From: Paramoeba atlantica
Lineage: Eukaryota > Discosea
Length of the DNA stretch: 64,000 bases
Direction of reading: 5' to 3'
NCBI GenBank assembly: GCA_977017575.1
Contig: CDRNVI010000012.1
Span: forward strand, 372,001 to 436,000
The translations under genes and the position numbers were made by a program. The notes under the pieces were generated by a model, which made no database searches, had not been told where the DNA came from, and worked only from the letters and a program-made list of their open reading frames with translations. Shown here one piece after another: positions 30,974 through 40,029 of the stretch; within the stretch, counting starts at the first letter, position 1, and every line of letters starts with the position of its first letter.

Positions 30974-31658
30974 CTGTACCCCCCCCCGTTTATAATAGCC
31001 TCGCTTTTGCCCAAATGAACCTATAAAGGGGGGGGGGCGATTAAAGGTTGCCACAGAAAGCGCCCTGCATTTGGGGGCGAGGAACCAGGAATTATTCAAT
31101 CGCTCAGTGGGCCCCGGCCCTCTTCCAAAGTAAAATGTCCAGCACGAACACGCGCCATACCTCGAACCATATGAAAAAAATATCAAAATATTTAAGACGG
31201 TGCAAGAAAATTAAAAAAAATCTTCCCCAGTTTGCCCAAAAAAAGAACCTATAAACATACCTTTGCGGGTCCCCCGGGTCCATGCGGGTCTACGCCCGGG
31301 TCCATGGACCCACGGACCCGCTCTTCGACAAGTTGCGTAATATTTTTACGAAGATATTTCTAGTACGCTCAATACTACTTGAGGTTTTAGTCGGGGATAA
31401 AGTGTGCAGCTAAAATACGTTGTCCAAAATCTTACATCACTCATCATGCTCACTTCAGGGTTGAATGAAATTTTCTGTTTCACGCTTACCATAGTTCGGA
31501 ATGATCATTGACTCTTTCTGTTTCATGTTAGATTACAAAGCGTTTTTTGCAAAGCGGGTCCATGCGGGTCCATGGACCCGCGAAAGGTATCCCGCCCCTT
31601 ATTATAAATTATAATAAAAGGGGAGGGGTCGAAGCTATTATAAACAGGGGGGGTACAG
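30974..31658. mobile_element. TA-flanked element with G/C-tract ends
   Basis: CTGTACCCCCCCCCGTTTAT with AATAGCCTCG (from 30974) is inverted at about 31629-31658 as CGAAGCTATTATAAACAGGG with GGGGTACAG. TA lies outside each end. Inside, copies of GCGGGTCCATG followed by GGACCCGC (near 31270-31320 and 31555-31580) form further palindromes. It is too short to encode a transposase. Solo or degenerate ends of the same type occur near 5495 and 8575. Confidence 0.55.
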
Positions 31659-31660
31659 TA

Positions 31661-32289
31661 CTTAAATTTTCGAAACATACATAAAATCCGGAAACTAAGT
31701 AAAAATCCGGAAAAATGGCACTAGTGGGGGGATCACGGTAATATGCTCGAAGTAAGAGTCATAACCAGATTCCTTCAGATTCCTAATTTCAATATACGTG
31801 GGAGCTTAGCTTTCTTCTTGGCTACCCTAGTTAGATGTCAAAGTGAGATGACGCCCACAACTATGCCATTCTGAAATTCAAAAGGAAAAAGTATGTTTTC
31901 TAATATATTAAAAAATCTTTGAAGGCCTCTAGTACAGCTATGCTCGGCCCCCCATCGTGTTCCCTCAGAGGGGAATGCCTCCCCGCGCCGGTAGGAGGAA
32001 GTATAATACGAGTAATCAGTACATAGACTACTGATTCCTGTTTTTCCCCCAATAAAGCAGTTCGCAGATCGATTTCGATGTACTCTACTGTCCAAGAACC
32101 CTACTATCCAACTGAAAACTCTACTATCCAAGAAGTTTTTATAACTACCATAATTTAGCAGTACTCCATTTAGCAGTACTCCTTTCGTCATACTCGAATC
32201 GAGTATGACCATCGAGTCGATGGTGATGCGCGAGCTTATAAGAGCCACGCACTGTTTCTTTTTCACTACTGCTACTGAGCATTCAGTAG
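31661..32289. other. gene-free spacer with palindromes
   Basis: Nothing coding. CTACTATCCAA repeats near 32100-32140, TTTAGCAGTACTCC is duplicated (32154 and 32169), and CATACTCGAATCGAGTATG is a near-perfect palindrome at about 32189. Confidence 0.4.
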
Positions 32290-33768
32290 CTATGACACGT
32301 GAAAAGATGTTTCAATTTCTTCGAGAGTTCTTCCCTTGGTCTCTGGAACAAAAAACCAGACGAATGCTATGGCAAGAAGAACGAAAACGTTTATTACCAC
32401 GAATGTCCAGGACAGCCCACACACACCCAGGAGAACAGGAAAAAGTTGAGAAACAATTGTGTTAGTTATCCAATTTGCCGTGGTGCTTAAGGCCATCCCC
32501 CCGCCCCTGTATTGCTGCGGAAAAATTTCAGATGTCACCACCCATGGAACAGGCCCCATACCAGGTGCAAAGCTCATTAGGTAAAATAAAAGACAGCCGA
32601 GATACACATATGCACGAACCCGAATTGCGAGTGTGGCGATTGGAACCCAAGATATGGCTACCATGACTGCAATACTTACAAAACATCCAGTAAGAGATAT
32701 GAGACAGGTGAATACACGCCCATAATGGTCAATCGTATGCACCCCAACGTAAGTAAAAAGAGCATTGGTAAAGGCAAGTGGTATGCTTAGTGCCACTGGG
32801 GCCACCTCTCCCGAGAAACCGGCATCCCGAAGAATGGTTGCGGAATAGTACATCAGAGTGTTTATTCCGCTCAATTGTTGTAAGGCCTGAATTCCACATC
32901 CGATTAACACACGTTTGCGCAGCTCCTTATGAAAAACTAGTTTGCGTAGAAAGGACGTTGAGCTGTTGGGTTGTATTCCGGATTCATGCGACACTGCGTT
33001 GGTATCTACATGGGACGACAATGTATTCCCTTCCTGAGAGACTACGATCGACTGATTGTTCGTTAGTACATCGGGTAGCATCTCACTTTGTCTTTTCCTG
33101 TGATCCAACCAACGATCTGACTCGGGCAGAAACCATGGAGAGAGGATCAGCTGTGTAACTGCCGGAACCGCACCTACTGAGAACATGAGCCGCCAACCCA
33201 TATTCACACTGCCCCATTTCACAAAGAGTAACGCAACTACGCAAGCAATAAATTGACCCCCGGTGAGCATCATCACATTTAACGTGACAAGTCGTCCCCG
33301 GCGACCCGGTGGGGATATCTCAGAAAGGTAGACAGGGGTGACCACCGAGACCAGACCCACCCCGAGGCCTAAAACGAAGCGACCGCAGTATACCACAGGG
33401 AGAGCCCAGGCCACGGCGGAGAGAGGGCTACCCAGGAGAAACAGTCCCACAGCAAGCAAGATGGAACGCCGTCGACCATACCTGTCACTACAGTGCCCCG
33501 CAAATACAGACCCGACCAGCGCACCCAGGACACCGATACTCACGATGAACCCTGTGGTCCAGGAATCGAGGGGGAAACTAAAATGCTGGCTGAGCTGTAG
33601 CATGGCCCCGTTGACAATAGCCGTGTGATACCCAAACAGAAGGCCACCCAAGGATGCGCAAAACACGTTTAAGTTACTGTACGCCATGTGACAAGAATTT
33701 GTATTGAATGACAGATCTAGAAAAGGAGAACAGGTAAATGGTTTTAATAATTCCCAAAAGATAATCAT
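32290..33768 (-). CDS. MFS sugar/inositol porter
   Basis: A twelve-segment major-facilitator transporter of the sugar porter family. Signatures are DRYGRRRS after TM2-3, PVYLSEISPPGRRGRLV, PESDRWL, QQLSGINTLMYYSA, GMGPVPWVVTSEIFPQQYRG and PETKGRTLEEIE at the end. The pattern is that of proton-coupled hexose or myo-inositol transporters; the substrate cannot be assigned. A charged loop with a low-complexity insert sits mid-protein (about residues 225-270). The ATG at 33768 may be too far upstream; ATG at 33687 (MAYSNL) is the alternative and fits the family better. Confidence 0.9.
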   Translation of the reverse strand: MIIFWELLKPFTCSPFLDLSFNTNSCHMAYSNLNVFCASLGGLLFGYHTAIVNGAMLQLSQHFSFPLDSWTTGFIVSIGVLGALVGSVFAGHCSDRYGRRRSILLAVGLFLLGSPLSAVAWALPVVYCGRFVLGLGVGLVSVVTPVYLSEISPPGRRGRLVTLNVMMLTGGQFIACVVALLFVKWGSVNMGWRLMFSVGAVPAVTQLILSPWFLPESDRWLDHRKRQSEMLPDVLTNNQSIVVSQEGNTLSSHVDTNAVSHESGIQPNSSTSFLRKLVFHKELRKRVLIGCGIQALQQLSGINTLMYYSATILRDAGFSGEVAPVALSIPLAFTNALFTYVGVHTIDHYGRVFTCLISLTGCFVSIAVMVAISWVPIATLAIRVRAYVYLGCLLFYLMSFAPGMGPVPWVVTSEIFPQQYRGGGMALSTTANWITNTIVSQLFPVLLGVCGLSWTFVVINVFVLLAIAFVWFFVPETKGRTLEEIETSFHVS

Positions 33769-33840
33769 ACGAAGCCTAAAACTATAAGCGGACGGCGTCG
33801 TAAAATTTTTATTTTACTTATATTTTTTTCATTCCAACTG

Positions 33841-35076
33841 CTACTCATTCTTTGATCGCGCACGCTTCCTTTGCGAAGGGATCGAAACCAGATTCTTTCG
33901 ACGAAACAGACACATGACGCAATTCTTCCGAAACACATCATTTGCCATGTTGTTATTTTGTAGAATAAATGTGGAGGCAAAAGAATTCAGTTGGGGTCCG
34001 TCGACAACCTCCCATCCCCATTGCTCGCGTAACAGCTTTATTTCCGCGGACATCTCTTCCAAAGTCCCGCAGGTGGTGAGCAGATAAGACAGCCTCGGAT
34101 TCTGTTCCAGTGCCGTTAAGGAATCAGTCCAGTCATAAAGTCCCGTGGTGAGACCCATGGAAGGGGCAAATGCGAATGTTGGAAATTTCCAGGTTTCCTC
34201 CACTTCACTAAGAGTTGTGTGGTATAGACCTCGATAATAGTGAAGAGAACCATATACGTGTTGACGGTCAAGTGATTTCGGGACATGCGGTCCTACAAAG
34301 ACTAAGTGGGTTGGGGATACAAAATCAGAGTAGGGTAGGAGGCTGTACCACAGAGAAGGAAATTCACACTCCCCTCGAGCAGCTCCAATAATGTGCACGC
34401 AAGCACCTTTTTTTGATTGTAGTGTACTCCAGTACTTCCACAGCGTGAGCGGGTACGTAAGGTAATCGGTTAGTTGTCGTCCCATCGGAGTTCCATGCAC
34501 GAAATGAAGGCATTGCCAAATCGAACACTGTACGGGATCCACCACGTGGTCATGTATCACCTCTTCCAATGCCACGTCCTCTAATTCTTCAATGGGTCGT
34601 ACAGGAAGCGTGCAGCGACCCATCTTTCGAATAAAATCCAGAATCTCAGAACGAGCCACGGGGTTCTCCATGTCTTGATGCACCACCTGCAAGGCCTCGC
34701 ACACGACATTGTGGAAGCCTCTGTCCGCACACTGACAAGAAGAGGAACAGTACACAATGGAATGACAACGTTTGCAGCGAAACCGTTCCTGGGGTTGACC
34801 CGCGCATACAGCACAACAGGAAATCCCTAAAGCGATCGAATCCGGCGGCGCAGTATCAATTCGTGTCATGGCTTTCGAGTGAACCATTGCCCCACAGGCT
34901 TGTAGCTTGGGAAACTCGGAAACCAGAACGTTATCTTCTAAGGCAATGTCGGAGGCAGGGAGAGGAGTCGGCAACGAGGCTCGAGAAGAGTTATGGAGCG
35001 GATCCGATTTGGGGTGATAGGATTCTGTGCTCGGGCGTGTTTGCAGTGAAGGTCGGCGGAAAATGATTTGCGGCAT
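33841..35076 (-). CDS. MYND-finger protein, MSS51-like
   Basis: A MYND zinc finger (CCAVCAGQPQERFRCKRC then CQCADRGFHNVVCEAL) lies in the N-terminal third, followed by the mitochondrial MSS51-type domain (CSIWQCLHFVHG, HIIGAARGECEFPSLWYSLL, LVFVGPHVP). Yeast Mss51 is a translational activator for COX1 mRNA; relatives in algae and animals have mitochondrial and other roles. I use the ATG at 35076; an upstream TTG reading exists but lacks support. The N-terminus after it (FRRPSLQTRPS) is basic and Ser-rich, compatible with mitochondrial import. Confidence 0.75.
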   Translation of the reverse strand: MPQIIFRRPSLQTRPSTESYHPKSDPLHNSSRASLPTPLPASDIALEDNVLVSEFPKLQACGAMVHSKAMTRIDTAPPDSIALGISCCAVCAGQPQERFRCKRCHSIVYCSSSCQCADRGFHNVVCEALQVVHQDMENPVARSEILDFIRKMGRCTLPVRPIEELEDVALEEVIHDHVVDPVQCSIWQCLHFVHGTPMGRQLTDYLTYPLTLWKYWSTLQSKKGACVHIIGAARGECEFPSLWYSLLPYSDFVSPTHLVFVGPHVPKSLDRQHVYGSLHYYRGLYHTTLSEVEETWKFPTFAFAPSMGLTTGLYDWTDSLTALEQNPRLSYLLTTCGTLEEMSAEIKLLREQWGWEVVDGPQLNSFASTFILQNNNMANDVFRKNCVMCLFRRKNLVSIPSQRKRARSKNE

Positions 35077-35308
35077 TGGAGGATACGTAACTTCTTTTAC
35101 ATGAAAGTATAAATTTTGAAGAAAGCTAATGTTTTGATAAAAGGTTGCAAACAAGTTATTTATGAAAACTTACACTTAAGAGTTGTACTGATATATGCCT
35201 AAAATTGGTCACCAAACGTGAAATCGTCAAATAGTATTACCGGCCATCCACAGTTGGTTCTTGTTAGTGAAAAACAAGGTCAAAGTTGACGGCATAGAAT
35301 GCGATCTC

Positions 35309-36085
35309 CTAATCAACTGTCATATCCCCCTTGGGCGAACCTTCCTCAATAACCTGGTCTTTCTTTTCAGTTTCCCTCAACTCCTTTAAAATTTCCTCCA
35401 CAAGCTCCTTTGGAACGTCGCAAAAGGTCTGTTTCGACTCCTCACAAACCCACCCCAACTCAAACGCATACAGCTTGTCCTTCTCATCATGCACGTTGTG
35501 CAGAATCCGTACCAATGCCTTCAACGCCTCACGGCATTTGAGGGTTCCAAATGACAGCTTTTCCAGCTCCGCCTTTGCTGCGGTCTTCCCCTTCCCCACC
35601 GCACATGCGTGGTACCCGTACGTCCCCCCGCTGGGGTCAATTAAAAACAGCTGCGGGCCGTCATCCCCATACGACCCCAGCAGCGTCGCACACCCCAGCG
35701 GGCGGTAGGCGCCAAACACGGTGTACATTTGCATAAACGCCCCAAGTTTCTCACGCAGCACAGTTCCTGAAATCGGGCACGCGTTGACCTCACGGTAGGC
35801 TCGGGCCTCCTCGCGGCCTCGGGTCATCAGGTGGCGCCCATCGGGCTGGTACCCCGCCACGCAAACCCCACACTGCTTGTCGAGGGGATAGACCCGACGT
35901 AGGGCGGAGGGGTCCGCGAGTTTCGTCGGGAGCGCCTTCTCTACCCCCAGGAGTACCCCGTCGAGGCATTGGATGCCGATGGCCGTCCCGGAGAGGTCAA
36001 CCGCTTTCGCGGCGTACTCCACTTGGAAGACCCGACCCTCGGGGGAGTAGGTGTCGACGCTGAGGTCGTACCCGGAACCGGACAT
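35309..36085 (-). CDS. 20S proteasome alpha subunit (alpha-7/PSMA3 type)
   Basis: The 258-residue protein opens GSGYDLSVDTYSPEGRVFQV, the alpha-ring N-terminal signature, and continues with EYAAKAV, GIQCLDGVLLGVEK, and GCATLLGSYGDDGPQLFLID. The spelling GTGYDLS-like and LFELGWV-like C-terminal region, plus the acidic end, fit the PSMA3/Pre10 subunit best. Alpha subunits form the gate of the core particle. ATG at 36085 with a TATAAAGG box about 90 bp upstream and a pyrimidine-rich leader. The coding sequence is GC-rich toward its 5' end. Confidence 0.92.
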   Translation of the reverse strand: MSGSGYDLSVDTYSPEGRVFQVEYAAKAVDLSGTAIGIQCLDGVLLGVEKALPTKLADPSALRRVYPLDKQCGVCVAGYQPDGRHLMTRGREEARAYREVNACPISGTVLREKLGAFMQMYTVFGAYRPLGCATLLGSYGDDGPQLFLIDPSGGTYGYHACAVGKGKTAAKAELEKLSFGTLKCREALKALVRILHNVHDEKDKLYAFELGWVCEESKQTFCDVPKELVEEILKELRETEKKDQVIEEGSPKGDMTVD

Positions 36086-36175
36086 GGAGGAAGGAGATGG
36101 GGAGAGAGGGAGAAGAGATACGGAAAAAGGGTGGCTAAGGAAAAGGTTCGTTCGTGGGGTAAGGATTAAATCCTG

Positions 36176-36183
36176 CCTTTATA
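36176..36183 (-). promoter_or_regulatory. TATA-like box of the proteasome gene
   Basis: TATAAAGG on minus about 90 bp before the ATG, followed by a C/T-rich leader. Confidence 0.4.
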
Positions 36184-36268
36184 CATTGTCTTAGTAAAAA
36201 TACGCATTTCTCCCTAATTTCCGCCGATTTCGTACATCCGAACGCCTCCACTTACACAATTATACACA

Positions 36269-36841
36269 TCACCTCCCCGCATTCGAGCCCTGCCCCTTCT
36301 TCGTCTCCGCCTCCTTCGTTTTCTCCCCCTTTTCCTCCGACAAACCCGCCGGGCTGGGCCCCGGATGGCGATGCTCCACGGTCACAATACTCGAAAAAAC
36401 CACCGCATTCGGGACATACACCCGCTCCCCTTTATCGTTTAACAGCGTCAGGTGGCGTATGTCCCACCCACACACCACCCCCTCCACGGCCGCGGCCCCG
36501 GTGCCGAGTTTTAGCCTCTGGCCGTGACCGAACGCCCGGTTGCGGTTGAACGCGAGCATGAGACCGGCCATGAAGTTGGCCCCAATGTCTTTGGCCGCGA
36601 ACCCCAGGGAGGCGCCCCCGATCCCGAGCCCCGTGAGCAGCGGGCTGGTGTCCACCCCCGCGGTGCCGAGCACCACGAAGACCAGCATGCTCCACGTCGC
36701 GGTCGCGGAGGCCCGGGAGACGAGATCGCGCACGGAGACGTCGGGGACGAGTCCGGTGCGACGGAGGAGGAGGTTGTAGAAGGCGGTGAACCCGGGGAGG
36801 CGGGGGAGGGAGGAGGGGAGGAAACCGCGACCGGGGATCAT
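36269..36841 (-). CDS. short MscS-type mechanosensitive channel domain protein
   Basis: The 190-residue protein contains the MscS pore helix region GIGGASLGFAAKDIGANFMAG and the following beta-domain start NRNRAFGHGQRLKLG. Compared with bacterial MscS (286 residues) the N-terminal membrane helices and most of the C-terminal cage are missing. It may sit in an organelle envelope, as plant MSL1-3 proteins do, or be a partial product. The protein ends in a charged Lys/Glu tail. ATG at 36841; GC-rich and pyrimidine-rich leader. Confidence 0.75.
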   Translation of the reverse strand: MIPGRGFLPSSLPRLPGFTAFYNLLLRRTGLVPDVSVRDLVSRASATATWSMLVFVVLGTAGVDTSPLLTGLGIGGASLGFAAKDIGANFMAGLMLAFNRNRAFGHGQRLKLGTGAAAVEGVVCGWDIRHLTLLNDKGERVYVPNAVVFSSIVTVEHRHPGPSPAGLSEEKGEKTKEAETKKGQGSNAGR

Positions 36842-36921
36842 GTCATGAAGGGGGGGAGAGGAAAAAAGAAGAAGGGAGGGATAAGGGGATGGGGGAGAAC
36901 GTGTACATAACGTATAATGTA

Positions 36922-37300
36922 CAGGGGGGATTAGCTAATGCTCGGGGGCCTAAAATTTGTAAAACTTGGCCAATTTTGGAAAATAATAGCACATTCGAGA
37001 GCTAAACATCGACAGCAAGCTTTTAGGAAATTCTGATGATTTTTTCTCCGAAATGTAAAGACTTTACATTAAAATCAAACCTGGTACTCACAGTGCCCCC
37101 CGTTCCTCTCTATCACGATATTTCTGTGCCCTATGGTGAGAGAAGGTACTCTTCTTTGAGGCATGAATTATGAAAACAGAAGAAACCCCAAAAATACCCC
37201 AAAAATTGCAAAAAAGCGAGCTCTCGAATGCGCGATTATTTTCCAAAATTGGCCAAGTTTTACAAATTTTAGACCCCCCAGCACTAGCTGATCGCCCCTG
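36922..37300. mobile_element. hAT-type MITE with about 75-bp inverted ends
   Basis: CAGGGGGGATTAGCTAATGC with TCGGGGGCCTAAAATTTGT and AAAACTTGGCCAATTTTGG at the left is inverted at the right (CAGGGGCGATCAGCTAGTGC and so on, ending 37300). No coding capacity. The 8-bp flanks do not match, so the duplication is lost or absent. Confidence 0.55.
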
Positions 37301-37491
37301 TATGAGGTGTTGGTGATAAAAAAAGACAAGAAGAAAAAGACAACTTGAATGGCGTGTGACGATAAGCGGGTGGTAAGAAAATGTGCTGACCCGTGTGGTT
37401 CTATGCAAACGGTGTAAAGAGTAAAGGCCGGGGAAAAGGAAGTCGTAGTGTTCAGTGACAGTTTTCAGGACATGAAAACATGCAGAATGTC

Positions 37492-38316
37492 CTACTCAGT
37501 TTGGATATCACCTGGGGCGATCTGAGGTTGGAAGGTGGGATCAATATAGTATGAATCTGGGGGAGGTTCTCGTACGACTCGGATCTCGCCTTTTTGTGGC
37601 AAAGCAGTAGCCCATGTAGATTCAGCTTCGACGATTTTGGATGACTCGTTGATTTTTATGTGAGAAATATCCGTTCGAAGAAGCGGTATACTCCAGACTC
37701 TATTTTTCTTTTGAAAAGTATCATGTGTATGTCCAACAGATCTAGCTAAGTGAGTATTGTTGTCCTTTTTAGCTTCATGCAAATTCACCAAAGGAGGAAA
37801 CGTTTTGTCCGGCCATTTTACGTGGCGAGTCGAGGCGAATGTGCTGGGACGCTTGAGACATGACTTGCGATCTGGAAAATTTTCATCTTTAGACGATTGC
37901 CCTGCCAATTTACCTCTATAATCCGAACTCATGTTCAGTTCCAAGCGGGGAGACGACCATTTTCTGCGTAATTCGTCGTAAATATCTTGCGTTTCCGTGT
38001 CACACAGACTCTTGAACGCATCATGTGTCTCAATTAATACGTGTCGAGCTTTCTGGCCTTCTGAACTGTGCCAAAAGGATGGATGAATCATCGACGATGT
38101 ACGTAAAATCATCATCAGAATATCAATCTGTTCGCCGGACAAAAATCTGTGGCTTGGGTTATAGGGCAATGACTCCAATCGTTGAAGTAAGGTAAACAGA
38201 AACGAGGTTTGTGTAGCAGATGAAGACGATGCAATTGATTCGTACTTTTCTTCAGTTTCACAATGTTGAATTGACACGGGGAATGTATCGCGAAATACCT
38301 TAGCGTCTTCATCCAT
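37492..38316 (-). CDS. unidentified protein
   Basis: The 274-residue protein has no recognised domain. A Thr-Arg-His-Val-Lys-Trp stretch (TRHVKWPDKTFPPL) around residue 160 fits the loose RVxF-type PP1-docking pattern, which is weak evidence. The N-terminal half is helical (ETEEKYESIASSSSATQTSF). ATG at 38316. A real gene is likely because the frame is long and co-oriented with its neighbours. Confidence 0.5.
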   Translation of the reverse strand: MDEDAKVFRDTFPVSIQHCETEEKYESIASSSSATQTSFLFTLLQRLESLPYNPSHRFLSGEQIDILMMILRTSSMIHPSFWHSSEGQKARHVLIETHDAFKSLCDTETQDIYDELRRKWSSPRLELNMSSDYRGKLAGQSSKDENFPDRKSCLKRPSTFASTRHVKWPDKTFPPLVNLHEAKKDNNTHLARSVGHTHDTFQKKNRVWSIPLLRTDISHIKINESSKIVEAESTWATALPQKGEIRVVREPPPDSYYIDPTFQPQIAPGDIQTE

Positions 38317-38568
38317 TCTATTACTGAAATAATGGATAGCGTAACATCATGCCTGTAACTCCCTCAAACGTCGCTTTTTCGAATACGCAGTATGAACACC
38401 TAGGTAGAAACTAGCATATTTAGTAAAACATGTAGTAGAATTCACAAAAAAAGAAGGGAACGTGTATTCAAGATTACTTCAATGGATTTAGAATATTTTC
38501 CTGGAAAAGAAGAACATATAAAAGCAACACTTGAAGAGAGGTATTCGGCATAGTTTCATACCAAATAT

Positions 38569-39687
38569 TTATCTCGGAACAAAGTAATAAGTCCCTCGCT
38601 GAATGCACATATTTTGATAAAATTCGGCTTTGAATGTCAGGCAAGGTGTCTGCGGGGGCAAGAAAGGTTGGCCAATTTCAGAATCCCACGGAGGCACAGG
38701 ATAGTGTTGATCATATACGTGGAGATGTGAAAATAATACTTTGAAAGTATCCTTCTCTTGAAATCGAGCTAGCGAAACACTGCTTCTTGATAATAGATTA
38801 CCAAATTGGGTGGCATGAGCTGGCGCCTTGTACTCGGAGTGTGGAGACCGGCTCCGATAGTGCAAACATGACTCTACATCTGAGGCGACAAAGCAGAGAG
38901 GTGTCGGGAACGGTGTATTCACTATGTTAATAGCATTTTCATATTCATTACATTTCGGGGCTTGTTGCACCAAATGATAAACTTGTGGAAGAGACTCTGC
39001 GATATGTGTCGCTAGTTCTTGGATAAATTCGGTGAATACAGTCTGTGTCAGACTGTATTCTGCCTCATGATCAAGTTGTGCATAGCAAAATAGTTTACCG
39101 CTTTTCGCATCAATCTCGATAGGTGAGCACATCAACAACCCGAAACGGTTGTCCAGCCTTTTCTGAGCAGCTTCTATTCTGTCGTCTACTTCTCGGTGTG
39201 GCAAAATGTATTTCTCCCAATCGGAGTTTCTGGGTCGGTCCGTTCCTGCACGTGGACCACTGATCAGAGACGTGCACAATGCTGTGTAGTTTCCATCCCA
39301 GAGTGTCACGGAGACATCAGGGGCTTGTCGGTGTGAGGCTCCCACGAATTCCACATTTGCGATCGTAGGACGAATGCCTTGAATGAGAGGTTCGGTGTAA
39401 ACAGTTGTGCGCGTTAAATTGTAAGGCACATTTCGAAATTGGTGTCTTCCTCCATGGGGAGAATATTGTGGATCGAGCAGTGCATCCTCAGCGGCAGCTA
39501 TCACGAGCTCTCGGTAGGATTCCCAAACGTACGCGTGGTTCAAGCCTTGTAACATAAAAGGAAATGCTTCGTAATTGGGGTGGAGGTGAAAGTTTCTACC
39601 TGGCCCATGCAGGGTAAGGTATTTCTGCGCGTGGGCAATGGCTTGGGCAGCAGTGCTTCGGTTGAGACTGGTGAGCTGCGCCAACAT
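38569..39687 (-). CDS. unidentified protein, probably secreted or lumenal
   Basis: The protein (about 372 residues from ATG at 39687) has no motif I recognise. Repeated short aromatic motifs (HPNYEAFPFMLQGLNHAYVW, AQLDHEAEY) and many His, Tyr and Asn-X-Thr sites (NLTRTT, NYTAL) suggest a secretory-pathway protein. A preceding open frame (39733-39948) with a hydrophobic start could be its first exon. Joined, the product would begin with a signal sequence. Without the splice the N-terminus would be MLAQLTSLNRST. Confidence 0.5.
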   Translation of the reverse strand: MLAQLTSLNRSTAAQAIAHAQKYLTLHGPGRNFHLHPNYEAFPFMLQGLNHAYVWESYRELVIAAAEDALLDPQYSPHGGRHQFRNVPYNLTRTTVYTEPLIQGIRPTIANVEFVGASHRQAPDVSVTLWDGNYTALCTSLISGPRAGTDRPRNSDWEKYILPHREVDDRIEAAQKRLDNRFGLLMCSPIEIDAKSGKLFCYAQLDHEAEYSLTQTVFTEFIQELATHIAESLPQVYHLVQQAPKCNEYENAINIVNTPFPTPLCFVASDVESCLHYRSRSPHSEYKAPAHATQFGNLLSRSSVSLARFQEKDTFKVLFSHLHVYDQHYPVPPWDSEIGQPFLPPQTPCLTFKAEFYQNMCIQRGTYYFVPR

Positions 39688-39732
39688 GAAAAGTGCATTC
39701 AAGATAGTAAAACAGGATTAATCTCGTTTGAG

Positions 39733-39948
39733 TTATGAAAATACAAGCTTTACAAAATCTTGTACACCTCTCATAGCTTCCTCAAACGTCCACACCATGA
39801 GTGGTATTTCAGTGCTAAAAACATTATCGGGCAAACATTCACTGATTTTTAAAGGTAAAACAATGGCAATGGTAAACAATGGCAAGCGCAAGCTTAAATA
39901 GTTCCAACAATGTGTGAGACACAACCAAAAGAAGAAGGCATCCAGCAT
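39733..39948 (-). CDS. probable first exon of the 38569-39687 gene
   Basis: The frame starts at ATG with a hydrophobic segment (DAFFFWLCLTHCWNYLSLRL, then FTIAIVLPL), which would serve as a signal peptide or anchor. A splice from GTAAAG (after GVQDF) to GGCGCAG just before LTSLNRST would remove about 78 bp in phase 0 and keep the frame. Otherwise it is a 71-residue peptide ending 45 bp before the next gene, which seems less likely. Confidence 0.4.
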   Translation of the reverse strand: MLDAFFFWLCLTHCWNYLSLRLPLFTIAIVLPLKISECLPDNVFSTEIPLMVWTFEEAMRGVQDFVKLVFS

Positions 39949-40029
39949 GTATCAGTATTTCAGTAATCTACATTTTCATTCAAAGTGGTTAGGCATGACA
40001 GTGAACTACACGGAGGTTGAGGAATCACT

